From Mortierella alpina (taxonomy: Eukaryota > Mortierellomycota > Mortierellomycetes > Mortierellales > Mortierellaceae): 64,000 bases of DNA. The notes below the pieces were generated by a model, which saw nothing but the letters and a program-made list of their open reading frames with translations, did no database searches and had not been told where the DNA came from. Both the position numbers and the translations under genes were made by a program. Of the stretch, positions 1-9,766 are shown in pieces; position 1 is the first letter of the stretch; the number at the start of each line of letters is the position of its first letter. The stretch is taken from NCBI GenBank assembly GCA_029449245.1, contig JANATF010000001.1:1-64000 (forward strand). The letters are read 5' to 3'.

Positions 1-330
1 AAACCCTAAAAAAACCCTAAAAAACCCTAAAAAACCCTAAAAAACCCTAAAAAACCCTAAAAAAACCCTAAAAAACCCTAAAAAACCCTAAAAAACCCTA
101 AAAAAACCCTAAAAAACCCTAAAAAACCCTAAAAAACCCTAAAAAACCCTAAAAAACCCTAAAAAACCCTAAAAAACCCTAAAAAACCCTAAAAAACCCT
201 AAAAAACCCTAAAAAAACCCTAAAAAAACCCTAAAAAACCCTAAAAAACCCTAAAAAACCCTAAAAAAACCCTAAAAAACCCTAAAAAACCCTAAAAAAC
301 CCTAAAAAAACCCTAAAAAACCCTAGAAAA
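1..330. repeat. Telomere, C-rich strand of (TTTTTTAGGG)n
   Basis: About 31 head-to-tail copies of CCCTAAAAAA start at base 1. The spacing between CCCT blocks is mostly 10 bp, with interspersed 11-bp copies (seven A). The last copies decay to CCCTAGAAAA and then CCTTAAA. The 5' C-strand orientation at the first base is what a left chromosome end should show. The unit is longer than the common fungal TTAGGG. The 10-11 bp heterogeneity is the kind expected from slippage of a telomerase template over the T run (inference). Confidence 0.96.
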
Positions 331-539
331 CCCTAGAATAAACCTTAAAATGGGCTCTCAAATGACAAGACAAGGTTAAATGACATGAATCACTCGATTG
401 AAGGACAAACATGAAATGAAATTATACGATCAATGGACATTGGAACATCAAATGACATTTTGCTTATTCGATTGATATGAAATTGACAAATCACATAATA
501 AATTTAATACGCCTGAAGTAGTTCTTACAATAATTGTGA

Positions 540-930
540 AATGCTGTGAAATTTTTGACAAGTGTGAAAATCTTAGGAGCCGAGCATTTTGGGCTTTGAG
601 GTGTGTTGGGTAACTGTTGCGCACCTTCAATTGCTTTCAAACAAGAAATCGAGGAAGTGTGACATTTTTAACACGTGTGAAAATCTCTGCCACCATGCAT
701 TTTGGGGTTCTAGAGATGTTTGGGAACTGTTGTACACCTCCAATTGCTCTTAAATATAAAATCGAGGAAGTGTGAATTTTTTAGAAGTGTGAAAATCTCA
801 GAAACCGAATATTTAGGGCTTCGGGGGGCGTTGGGGAACTATTACACACCTTCAATTGCTCTCAAATATGAAATAGGGAAGTGTGAAATTTTAATGAGGT
901 GTGAAATTCTAGCAGAGGGGAATCAATTAC
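540..930. repeat. Subtelomeric tandem repeat, unit about 113 bp
   Basis: Three diverged full copies begin near 559, 673 and 785 (steps of 114 and 112 bp), with a partial fourth near 897. Each contains AGTGTGAAAATCT-like, GCATTTTGGG-like, TTGGGGAACTNTT-like and CACCTTCAATTGCTCT-like blocks. No open frame is conserved across the copies, so this is non-coding satellite-like DNA next to the telomere. Confidence 0.85.
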
Positions 931-983
931 AGAGGCTTTCAATTTACAGAGGTATTCGAATAGAGAAGTTTTCATTTTAAGGA

Positions 984-1058
984 GGTCTTGCACTTAGGGA
1001 GAGCTTGCACTTAGAGAGTGGCCTTGCACTTATAGAGGGACCTTGCACTTACAGAGAG
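984..1058. repeat. Short tandem repeat around CTTGCACTTA
   Basis: Four imperfect copies of CTTGCACTTA followed by a purine-rich AGAG-type spacer repeat every 17-19 bp. They lie just inside the 113-bp array and add a second repeat layer to the subtelomere. Confidence 0.75.
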
Positions 1059-1608
1059 TTTGGGAGAAGGTGCTTTCAGCTCTTTGAGGTTGCTTCTGCT
1101 GTTCAAGAACTGTCTGGCTCGCTTAAGAGGATGGTGTTTTTGTGGAGGAAGCGTATGTAGTAAAGCAGGTTAGGGCAGTATGGATGGGCAATGCTGCGGG
1201 AAGCTTACAATCGTTTTAGAAGGGTGCATGGAGTAAACAAGCTCATGAAAGTGGACGAACTGCTGGACAGTGCAAAGTGTTAGTTGTCGGAGGACTTTGA
1301 CCGAGGAGCTGTCGCAGACGAGGACATGCCTCACAGGGGGGGATGCTGAGGAGAGAGGAAAGCTGCGCAGAGGAACGCCAGCGATGTAAAGGTGAGGACG
1401 TGGAAGGTGACGACGTGAAAGGTGGGAAGAGGAAAAGCCAAGGGAGAAAGAGGGAGAAGAGAGGTATGTCTTAGAATGTAGGCTGTAATACACCCTTTAA
1501 TCAATAGTCGCATATGCTCTGCATTTTAGCCTTGGCTTACTTTATGCTCTTTGTCTTCCGTCCTGCCTGCTCCTTTCCTGCCACCCGCCCTACTCGTCTT
1601 TGATACAG
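1059..1608. other. Gene-free subtelomeric stretch
   Basis: The + strand is purine-rich. The only open frames are short minus-strand ones of low complexity with no family features. No gene is supported. Confidence 0.5.
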
Positions 1609-1629
1609 GCAAGGTAAGCTTCATGATCT

Positions 1630-1633
1630 CCCC

Positions 1634-1664
<31 letters not shown>

Positions 1665-1665
1665 A
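1630..1665. repeat. C21 tract followed by (AC)n
   Basis: A homopolymer of 21 C runs directly into a dinucleotide AC repeat. On the opposite strand this reads as poly-Gly in unlikely open frames. It is a simple-sequence locus and prone to assembly or length errors. Confidence 0.9.
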
Positions 1666-2439
1666 GGAAGAGGTAGCACAGCTTGCAGTATAGGATCTGG
1701 GAAGGTCTTTGGTTTCCTGGAGTCTGTGTATTTTGGACTGGACAAGCAGAGCTGGCAGATCTTTTCTTTTGACTTGTGTTGCCTGCTTCCCCTAGTCTTA
1801 CCAGCAGCATGGAGCAGGATTATGGCATCGCAGTAGCCTTGCTTGCTCGCTTGCAAATTGGTGGCAAGCGCTGGACGAGGTAAAATCCAGGATTGCAGCG
1901 CTGATTGAGGAGTCAAATTTGGAATGAGCTTGACTCATTCACCAACTGCATTGACATTCCTTGTGCTCACGATGATGCTTTTCTTCTCTTATGTGTAACG
2001 ACAGCATACACGGGCGTGTCTGTACTTCGCGACGCAGCGTCTTCGGCGGAGTGGCTCGAGAAAAGTGATTTTATGCTCTGCACAAGCTTTTCTTTTCTTT
2101 CCTCCTCTCTTCGCTACTTGTTCACCTCTTTTCAGCAGCATGCAAGGTAAGCTTCATCTCTTTGGATACTCCTCTCAAGCACATCCTTCGTCAAAGTCAT
2201 GCCACTGCAGCTCAACAAACTCTGTTTTCTTGAAATGAGGAATGAGCCAGCTCAATTGACAAGCTTTTTTTTTTTTTTGGCTTTTTCTCATTTCCTCAGT
2301 GTCGCTAGCAAAATGGAAGACAAGGCAGCGGGCGGCCTCTCGCTATTACAAATCGAGGGCAAGGCAGCGGGTCCACTTCCCCGCTGGCTAAATATGGAAG
2401 GCATGGTAGCGGGATTATCACTTCTTCGCTCTACAAAAG

Positions 2440-2560
2440 CAAAGTGAAAGTGGGGTCAACCACTATAAAAAACAGTGGAGTAAACCACAGTCAGTGGAGA
2501 CTATTAAAAATCAGTGGAGTCAACCACTTCAAAAAACACTCTCTCTTTCTCACCGCAGCA
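2440..2560. repeat. Degenerate CAACCAC/CAGTGGAG repeats
   Basis: GGTCAACCACT, ACAGTGGAGTAAACCAC, CAGTGGAGACT and CAGTGGAGTCAACCAC occur within 120 bp. They are separated by A-rich TATAAAAAAC/TTAAAAATC spacers, giving a mixed direct and inverted repeat of roughly 35-bp period. Confidence 0.55.
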
Positions 2561-3569
2561 TATGAAGACGGTGGCGCAACACCGAAGGTAAGAAGCGAGA
2601 ATATCTGGAATGCGGCTTTCGATGAGGATTGGCTCTTTATGTTGTCTTCTAACCCTCAGACGTTTGCTCTACGTTTATTATCTTCCTCTCAGTACGCCTA
2701 GAATATCGGTCGGTCGGCCAGCGAGGACAAAGCGCTAAGGAAGAGTGTCGTTGAAAGCGAACCCCACTTTTGTTGGATGGTAACTTGGTAAGTAACTTGG
2801 TAGGACCAGTTGACCTTGGATTTATACTTTTGAATGAGGATGATTCATCTCTATGTTGGGTTTATTGAACAAGCCTCTAACAACTCTCTCTACGGTACTA
2901 TCACCCTGTAGACTTCGCCGTACGTGTACAGACGGTCTTTTTCAAGAGGCAGGGCCCTCTAATAACCGCTGTTGTTCCACGATCCTAGGGTAAGTGCTTT
3001 CTGGTCATATTGTTGGTGTCCAGCCAGTGTCTGTACAATTTGCCAGTGCCTACGCGAGGGTCTTGGTCAGTTGCCTAGGCGAGTGCTATTTCCAAGGCTC
3101 AGTCACTGTCAGCATCAGATGCAATAGCCAGTGTAGATGTGAGTGTCGACAGCAACTGGGCCAAAGAGTGTGTCAAAGCGAGCGCAATTGTCAGTGCTGG
3201 CGTGGACGCCAGATAGAGAGCCATAAACGGTGTTCTCCTGAGCCTGTAGTAGTCAAAGACTAACACTTTTTTCATCGCATTCTATCCCCCGAGTACGTGT
3301 AGCACTTCTCCAGTGCGTCGAGTCGGAAGGTGGACTAGCTATGGTCACGACCTCGCTCCAGCATGCTGCAGTACCTGCCACATTACCGGAACGGGTTGTT
3401 GATTGCGGCTGGCTACTTTCTAGACTCGTCGCACTGGTTCAGCTGGAACGGTCGAATTCCCGGATCCTTTTTGTCCACAGGTACGTTTAGCAAATCAGTC
3501 CAGGCATCTCGTGTTCGTGTAAGAGAAGATCCATCTCGCCAGGGTTGCATAAGAGGGAAGGGTTAACCA

Positions 3570-6000
3570 ACGGGAACTTTGGAGAAAAAGGTGTGGCTGG
3601 GCTGGAGAGTAAAGGGAATAGAGCAGCGTAGGCAGGGGAGTTGTGATCCGGAAGGGATGAGCAAAGGCGTGGTGGATCTGAAGATGGACGCACTTTTTTT
3701 TCTTCTGCAGTGGTGCGAAGGGAATTCATGAGGTTGAAGCGAGTGAGGGATGTGCTGAGAGATGGGGGAGAATGTGATGAGCACCGTGCCATCGGTGTGT
3801 GAAATGTGAAGGAAGAGATGTGCTGAAAAAAGAGGCAAAGAAGAGAGAGAACAAAATTGATGAGGTTCTTGATCTAGGCCTGTGTGGGTGACAATCGTTG
3901 AAAGGCAAGGGAAACAAAGTTGGGAAAAGATTCAGGGTCTCGCCCCATCAAGGGAGAGTAAAGATGAAGCTAAGTTGTGGGAGAGATGGTGTCAGGTTTC
4001 AGTGGAATCTATGCTGAAGGGACGAAGGTGAATGAAGAGCAAAGGACACGAGACTCTGTGAGGATGCTACAGACGATCAATGGCGCGGTGATGAGCAGTG
4101 TGTGAGAGAGTCAGTGAGGGACAGTGAATGCAGAGATGGGCCACGAGGAAAAGTGTGAGGGTAGCGTCAACTCAAGCCGCGAGTGAGATGATTTGGGGCG
4201 AGAAGAACACGCGGAGTGGAGGATGTGGGACTTGTTTGAACAAGCAAGAGTTGTAAGGGTATGCAGTAATAGCGAAGCGGCTACCGTCAGAATGAGAAAG
4301 GCAAGTCGAGTGAGATTGAGGGGCGGTGTAGCCTTATGTCTGATCAAAGCCGATACTAGCAGTGGCATTTAGTTTTGTGAATACATGGGGGGAAAGCGAG
4401 AAAATGGTGAAGCTGGAGAGGATGGTGAAGCTGGAGAGGTTTGTCGATGGCGTAGAAGAGAAGGCAAGTAGAATCGGCAGGCCTGACTCGAGTGAGAGTA
4501 AGGTGAAGGTAGAACGTGATGGAGCTGGAGCAGCTTCGTCTTTTATGAAGACTTAGGGAGAAGGGGGGAGAACACTCTCGCTGTGAACCGCGGTGAGCGA
4601 TGAGATTGCTCTGGGAGAGAGAGGTGAACAGCAATTGCGTCGTGTCGGCAAAAGCCGCGCGTGAGGTGCACAGGAACAGACAAGAAAGTGCAGAGAGAGA
4701 GCGACGGAGGCTTGAAGCACAAGTGAGAGGTGAGAGGTGTGCAATGGCAAAACAAAAAAAGATCGATGACTGTCACTGTGCCTTCGAAGAAAGAGTAGGC
4801 TCTATTTAGCGAGAGTGAAGTTGTGTGCGTCTTATCAAAGCCGACGTGAGCAACCCTAACTGAGTACTGTGAAGAATGTGAGAAATGAGCGAGAAAGTGA
4901 AGGAAGGAGAGAACGACAAAAAAAAAAAAAAAAAAAAAAAAAATAGCTGCCGGCGCTCCGGTGAATGTCTCCGACCCACGATAAGAAAAGAGTCGAGAAC
5001 TCGCTGGATCAAGAGAGTGGGAGGTGAGGGTCGAAAAGAGCCGTGAGAAGAATACTCTCAAGGTAGTGTCAGCTCAAAACGTGCGTTAGGTGAATAGGGA
5101 AGGGAAAAGACACATGGAGATGAATGTAGGTTTCAAGATGTACGGAGGAAAGAGTCCTATGGCAGAAAGACCGAGGCAAGTCGAGATCAAAACTCGACTT
5201 GAGCTCGAGAAAGTGGTAAATGCGGAAGAGATGATGGTGGGCTGTCTCTGTTCAAGACAGAATACTCTCAAACAAAAACCGCGGGGCGATTGGGTCACTG
5301 ATGGGTGTGTGGGTATGAGAGATTAGCAATGAGGAGAGTAGAGATGAGCTGCAAGCAACTGGCAACTCAAGACGTGCAGAGGTGAAAGCGGAGAGAGAGG
5401 TATGTAGGCCAAGAGGTGCGAGGGAGTGATGAGCGGCCTGAAGGGCAACAAAAACGCGAATTGCGCTGCAGTTACAAAGAGAATGGCAGATCGGTACTCT
5501 TGTGTCTGATCAAAGAGTCAACGAGAACTTTGGGGAGATCAAGTGTTTGAAAGTGGAGATGAAATGTAAGGTGATGGCTCTGCTCAAGGCTAATTGAACA
5601 AGGCGACCGAGTGAATGTGAGAGGAGGATAGAGATGCCAGTGAAGAAGAGTTTGGAATTAGTTTCGACTCTAGCTGTGTGCGAGGTGAATAGGAACAGAT
5701 ATGATGAAAAGCGCGCAGCGAGAGAGAGGCAGGTAGTCCTCAACGCGTGAGGAAGCGACGAATGGTGTGCAGTGGCCAAGACGTAAAAGCCGACGGGCGG
5801 TAAAGCCTGAATTATGCTGCAGCTGCCAGGAAATGAGAGGCAGGTTGAGTGGCAGTTGGGGCAGTGTGCCGTGTACGATGTGAGCAATCATGAGAAATGG
5901 AGTGTTTGCGAAAGTAGAGGTAGACAGAGTGTCAGCTACACTCATATTCACTCTGCCTCTCTTTTCTTGACACCAAACAGTCTCTCGGAGTCTCACTCTC
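3570..6000. repeat. Degenerate subtelomeric array, about 300-bp units
   Basis: Recurring landmarks include TGATCAAAGCCGA or variants near 4338, 4830 and 5507. GAGGTGAATAGG-like blocks lie near 4660, 5086, 5378 and 5683. Between them are GAGAGAGAGGCA-like segments and GTGTGCAGTGGCCAA/GTGTGCAATGGCAAA segments at about 5765 and 4735. Spacing of the GGTGAATAGG block is about 426, 292 and 305 bp. The + strand is purine-rich throughout, giving long low-complexity minus-strand open frames that do not look like protein. An A26 tract sits at 4918-4943. Confidence 0.6.
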
Positions 6001-6906
6001 TCCTGGACAAAGGACCCGGGACAGAGGACAAAGACAAAGGACAGAGGACAACAGGGCAAATGACAGGATTCTCGCCTTCGTCACGGAACACTATTGAAAG
6101 CGATTTGCACAACCACCTAAATTGTGTGTCCTGTCACTCTGCGTTATGCGTGTTCCCGAGGAGCCTCTACGATGATGACTCCATTGGCGAACTGAAAGAT
6201 CGCAGCAAGGAACATAGACCGCCCTATTCCGCACTATCGTCAGCACGCGCCCCCGTGGGTAACAGACGCGCTGTGCTTTCATCAAGACCGAACTATCTTT
6301 GCACTTATCCACTTCTAGCACATATGTCGCGTCACGAACAGTCGCGCGCGAGAGGCGACCGTCCATGTCAAGCGAAAAGTCACCTTTGCCTGCCTTATCA
6401 CTCCTACACCCAAGATGACCACTCAACTCCAGATGTCAATGGCTCCTCCTTCTTTTACAGCAGCGAACGCGATCAACAAGTTCGAAAACAACAACGAAAC
6501 GGTTTCCGACGTGCAAGTGTTTGTAAGAAAAGTGCGCTTCTGAGATTCTGTTTGAATGGCGATCGGATTAACATAGCACTGGAGGTTCATATGCCATCGC
6601 CAGTGCGCCCAAGTCAGTACAGAACATGTTGACGTGGTATTTGTCGTTTGACCAAGTGAGGAGTGGCCTTGGTATTCTCTCGGAGGCGCAGATGATGTTC
6701 CCGGCACCCGACCACCAGAGTAATGAGGCAAAGAAGGTTTTCTTTCTCATTAAGCTGACTCTGTACCTATGGTGCCACAAGCGCTCATGTTTATATCTCG
6801 CCTCTGACCATCCAAAGTCGAATCTGTTACTTAAATATTGGCCGCTTTTCTTTTTTCTTTTTGTTGTCTTCACACTCATCAGCTTTACCTCGACTTCCTC
6901 TTCAAC
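6001..6906. other. Transition from subtelomere to first clear gene
   Basis: Overlapping medium-length open frames occur on both strands (for example 5814-6632 +, 6091-6426 - and 6423-6731 -). None has family motifs, transmembrane pattern or codon consistency. The last 100 bp hold a TTAAATATT element near 6831 and a CT-rich tract ahead of the ATG at 6907, which looks like the promoter and 5' UTR of the next gene. Confidence 0.45.
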
Positions 6907-7338
6907 ATGCGCTTCACCTCAACTCTCTTCTTGAGCCTGATCGGCATCCTAGCCATCGTCCTATCGACATCCGTGGAAGCCGCAACGAGTGTCTGCCAGA
7001 TGTGTGTCAACGACGCGGCAAAATCGATCCCACAGTGCAAAGAAGTCGATACTACCAGACCTACTCCCAAGTCGTTCAGCGACTACTTGAGCGGCGAGCA
7101 AGCGTGCTTTTGTGCTATTGGTCACGATGCCTCCCCTTTCATGAAGTGCGATCCTCTGTGTCCCACCGGAAACATGGAGCGGATCGCTGCAAATAGTGCC
7201 GCATTTGCAGCCATCTACTGCAAGCCGGATGGAAGCGGCCCCCTCAACTCAAGCTCAAGCTCTGCCTCCTTCATTCCGTGTTTACACTTGGCATCTGCTG
7301 CTGCTGTGATTGTCTTGTCAGCTGTTGCACTGGTATAA
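6907..7338 (+). CDS. Small secreted cysteine-rich protein, probably GPI-anchored
   Basis: A 143-residue protein starting MRFTSTLF. Residues 1 to about 24 form a signal peptide (hydrophobic LFLSLIGILAIVL, cleavage near VEA-A). The mature part has eight cysteines, including CQMC, CFC and CDPLC. A serine-rich stretch (SGPLNSSSSSAS) precedes a hydrophobic C-terminus (AAAVIVLSAVALV) ending without charged residues, the pattern of a GPI-attachment signal. An in-frame extension upstream to 6838 is possible, but the internal Met gives a clean signal peptide and follows a CT-rich leader. An AATAAA lies at 7375-7380. It is the first convincing gene from the telomere. It could be a wall or surface protein or an effector; the eight-Cys spacing does not clearly match CFEM. 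Function unknown. Confidence 0.75.
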   Translation: MRFTSTLFLSLIGILAIVLSTSVEAATSVCQMCVNDAAKSIPQCKEVDTTRPTPKSFSDYLSGEQACFCAIGHDASPFMKCDPLCPTGNMERIAANSAAFAAIYCKPDGSGPLNSSSSSASFIPCLHLASAAAVIVLSAVALV

Positions 7339-7782
7339 TGTGTCATGTCTCCACACTTTAGCCGATACAGTATTAATAAAGGTTGTAGACTAGAGACTTG
7401 TACGAAGGCACAATGGAAGGATCAGCTTCGACGTTAACAGCCATGAATTCGCTTTTGACACTTTTGCAGCCAGAGAGAGCACACCTTGTTAGAGCTCTCA
7501 AGTGCTCCGCCCTCAAGAAAAATTAGGATTCGAATCAAGCACAGCAACCAGAAATATCTCCAAGCACCGCGAAGCTAAATGGAGTACCGAGTTCACCGCG
7601 TGCTGGGCTCAGAACTATGTCTCGTCAAGACGGGACAACTGAAAAGACATTTGGGAAGCGCACTTGGGTGTGGCTTTACTATCCCGTAGCAAAATAATAT
7701 GCTGTGGCATGTTCTGACAGTTTGCAACGCATAGCAGGCGGAATCGTGCAATATGAATGAACGGCGTGAAAACAAGTAAAGG
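7339..7782. other. Convergent 3' intergenic region
   Basis: The stretch lies between the stop codons of the secreted protein (+) and ferroportin (-). It contains an AATAAA shortly after the first stop. No other coding signal was seen. Confidence 0.6.
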
Positions 7783-9060
7783 CTACTTGAGCTTTATGTG
7801 GAGCAGGTGTCCTCGGTCCTTCCAGACGAATAAGGTGTATATGATGGCAGCTCCTATGGTCGCACTCAGAGAGATGGAAGCTGGGATGATGAACCGCGCA
7901 GGATCGGACACTACAATCGTCAGTGAGAATTGCAGAAGATCAAAGAGGTTGCAGAGACTATACTGCCAACCCGCAATGCTAGTGACATGGGTGGGCTCTG
8001 TGTGGTCCTGTAAAATCAAGTTCTCGGCAATATCAAACATCCAGAGGCCGAGCCGGCTCAGCGCCATACCTCCGAAAAGCAAAACTGACGCGGCCGTGCT
8101 CGATTGACGAAATGCCAATGCGACGACTACGACTGCTAGTGTCAGTGCCAACTGCCATATGGACCATAGGCCCGTTCTGACGGTCCCTATTTTTTTGGCC
8201 AAAAGTGGCATAAGGTAGGTGCCGGCCACGCCTACGATCCCGCAAATAGCCTTCATGATTCCCAGTAATCCAGTGTTGTAGCCCATCAGGACGAGATACG
8301 ACGTCTGTGTCCCGCCGAAGGACAAGACATTCATGTAAAGCATTCCGAGGGCCAAGGTCGCAAGGAATGTCTTGTGGTTGATGTACTCCCGAGCAGTGAC
8401 CTCGACAGCTGTTTCCTCTTCCACCCCATGCGTTGCTGTAGAACTGTGGGGGGCACGCGAACTGAGCTCGGGTACGTCGCGATGGATCTGACTTATCAGA
8501 ATGTATTCCAGAATGGTAGACACGACAGTCCAGGCACTGATGACCACGGCGACGACCCATGATGGTGCAAGCATCAAAGGACCCATCAGAAGCGGTGATA
8601 GAGTCTTGCAGATGAGATCGATTCGACGCATGGTAGGCAGCAGCAGTTCAAGGTGTCCATCTGAAATGATCATGGCCCAGTCCTTTTCGATAGCGATGCT
8701 GTTGCCAATGAACGCGAGCTTCAGGGTGCATCCGAGGACGATAATGCAGGCGTACAGGAGTGTCTTCCAGTCATGCGAACGGTCGAGAATGTAGAACAGC
8801 AAGGTGCTGATGACGATGCTCAGCTTTTGTGTCAGTAGGGTGATCCTATAGGTATGCAGTCGCGAGAGAATGTTGATCCAATTGCCAATGCGGTTGCTGA
8901 GGAGCAAGGCGGCCAGCGTGGTGATCAGACCGTAGAGAGACGACTGCAACAGCGAGCTGGTGAAGACCTTGGCAATGAGCAGATAGGACGCAAATTCGAA
9001 GGATCGATCGACCCAGGATGTCAGGAAGTGCGAGACGTACAGCTTTTGGTACGGCAGCAT
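7783..9060 (-). CDS. Ferroportin-family iron exporter (SLC40A1-like)
   Basis: A 425-residue multi-pass membrane protein in one exon. The N-terminus (LYVSHFLTSWVDRSFEFA) matches the first helix of ferroportin, which in animals and plants exports Fe2+ (or Co/Ni) across plasma or vacuolar membranes. About ten to twelve hydrophobic segments follow, with a charged cytoplasmic loop in the middle (around the H-G-V-E-E-E-T segment), as in the family. The frame is open upstream to an ATG at 9144, but I prefer the Met at 9060. It aligns with family starts, and a TATA-like CTAAATAA on the coding strand lies near 9131-9138, inside the longer version. The gene is head-to-head with the next one. Human ferroportin is longer (about 570), mainly from a bigger loop and tail. 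Transport direction and location in this fungus are inference. Confidence 0.85.
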   Translation of the reverse strand: MLPYQKLYVSHFLTSWVDRSFEFASYLLIAKVFTSSLLQSSLYGLITTLAALLLSNRIGNWINILSRLHTYRITLLTQKLSIVISTLLFYILDRSHDWKTLLYACIIVLGCTLKLAFIGNSIAIEKDWAMIISDGHLELLLPTMRRIDLICKTLSPLLMGPLMLAPSWVVAVVISAWTVVSTILEYILISQIHRDVPELSSRAPHSSTATHGVEEETAVEVTAREYINHKTFLATLALGMLYMNVLSFGGTQTSYLVLMGYNTGLLGIMKAICGIVGVAGTYLMPLLAKKIGTVRTGLWSIWQLALTLAVVVVALAFRQSSTAASVLLFGGMALSRLGLWMFDIAENLILQDHTEPTHVTSIAGWQYSLCNLFDLLQFSLTIVVSDPARFIIPASISLSATIGAAIIYTLFVWKDRGHLLHIKLK

Positions 9061-9275
9061 GGTGGAGCGACGTAAAGAAGGCAGAGATGCAGAGCGGACA
9101 ATAAAGAGGCAGTGCTGAGGATCCCGCGCGTTATTTAGGTGCACCAGGAAGAGTGAGAACCCGCCTGGTTATTCCTGGGAATCGTGGCATGAGCGAGAAG
9201 GGCGGCAGACTCTGACGGAAGGAGAGGACCGAGAGCAGAGAGTGAAGGAGAGACAGAGAGACAGAGATGGAGGAA

Positions 9276-9313
<38 letters not shown>

Positions 9314-9766
9314 AAGTAAGAGAGAGAGAGGGAGAAGTAGTGGGAAGAAGAATAGAGAGAGAGAGAGAGAAAAAAGAATAGAGTTTGGGACCGAGACGAG
9401 AAGCCACGATCTGAGGATGACGGGAAGAAAAAAGAGGGCGACAGGGGGAGAGCTCGAGAGGTGTGGAGTCGCCTTCTACTGCTGGCTCCAGCTGTGGGTG
9501 GCTGAGGAGTGGCCGACAGGTGCGATGATCTGGATCAGAGAGATACAGGACGCACAAGTTGGACGTGTCCACGCTGAGTGGTCCGCCAGAAAAAAATAGG
9601 GACAAGTGGGGGTGTCGAGAGCAGTAGTGGCCGACATATAAACTTTCTTTGTTGTTTTCTGCCTTTCTTTTTTTTCCTCCCCCTTCTCTCATCTCATCCT
9701 TTTCCTCATCATCTCCTCCCGTCTCTCGTCCCGTCCCAGCTCCATCAGGTCAAGTCCAGCTCCGCC
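9061..9766. promoter_or_regulatory. Divergent intergenic region with GA microsatellite
   Basis: This stretch separates two divergently transcribed membrane-protein genes. It carries GAGAGA runs at about 9266-9375 (interrupted GA repeats) and TATA-like CTAAATAA on the minus strand near 9135. A CT-rich leader (about 9645-9725) precedes the + strand ATG. Such CT-rich leaders are typical of fungal 5' UTRs. Confidence 0.6.

Larger units (their letters stand above)
1600..3570 (+). other. Possible spliced subtelomeric transcript with tiny exons; coding status unknown
   Basis: Several acceptor-exon-donor patterns occur in order on the + strand. An AG at 1607-1608 precedes GCAAG and GTAAGCTTCAT. CAGCAG at 2133-2138 precedes CATGCAAG and an identical GTAAGCTTCAT. 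CCGCAG at 2553-2558 precedes a 29-base segment and GTAAGAAG. Further GTAAGT-type donors lie near 2787 and 2990, and a CAG|GTACG near 3481. Open frames are short: 2199-2447 encodes three 14-residue-scale repeats around K-A-A-G, and 2994-3263 is Cys-rich. I recognise no family. It may be a decayed gene, a noncoding RNA or a micro-exon gene. Confidence 0.25.

Noticed and set aside
4543-5061. 172-codon minus open frame with a poly-Phe run
   Set aside because: It is the translation of a purine-rich repeat and an A26 tract; composition is Ser/Phe/His noise.
5814-6632. 272-codon + open frame next to the subtelomeric array
   Set aside because: Translation is low in protein-like features, the frame overlaps other equally long frames on both strands, and its first third runs into the repeat array.
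7783-9144. Longer ferroportin start at 9144
   Set aside because: The extra 28 residues are not family-like and the longer start lies upstream of a TATA-like element, so it would not be in the transcript.
9135-9692. 185-codon minus open frame
   Set aside because: Leu-Ser repeats come from the GA microsatellite in the ferroportin promoter.
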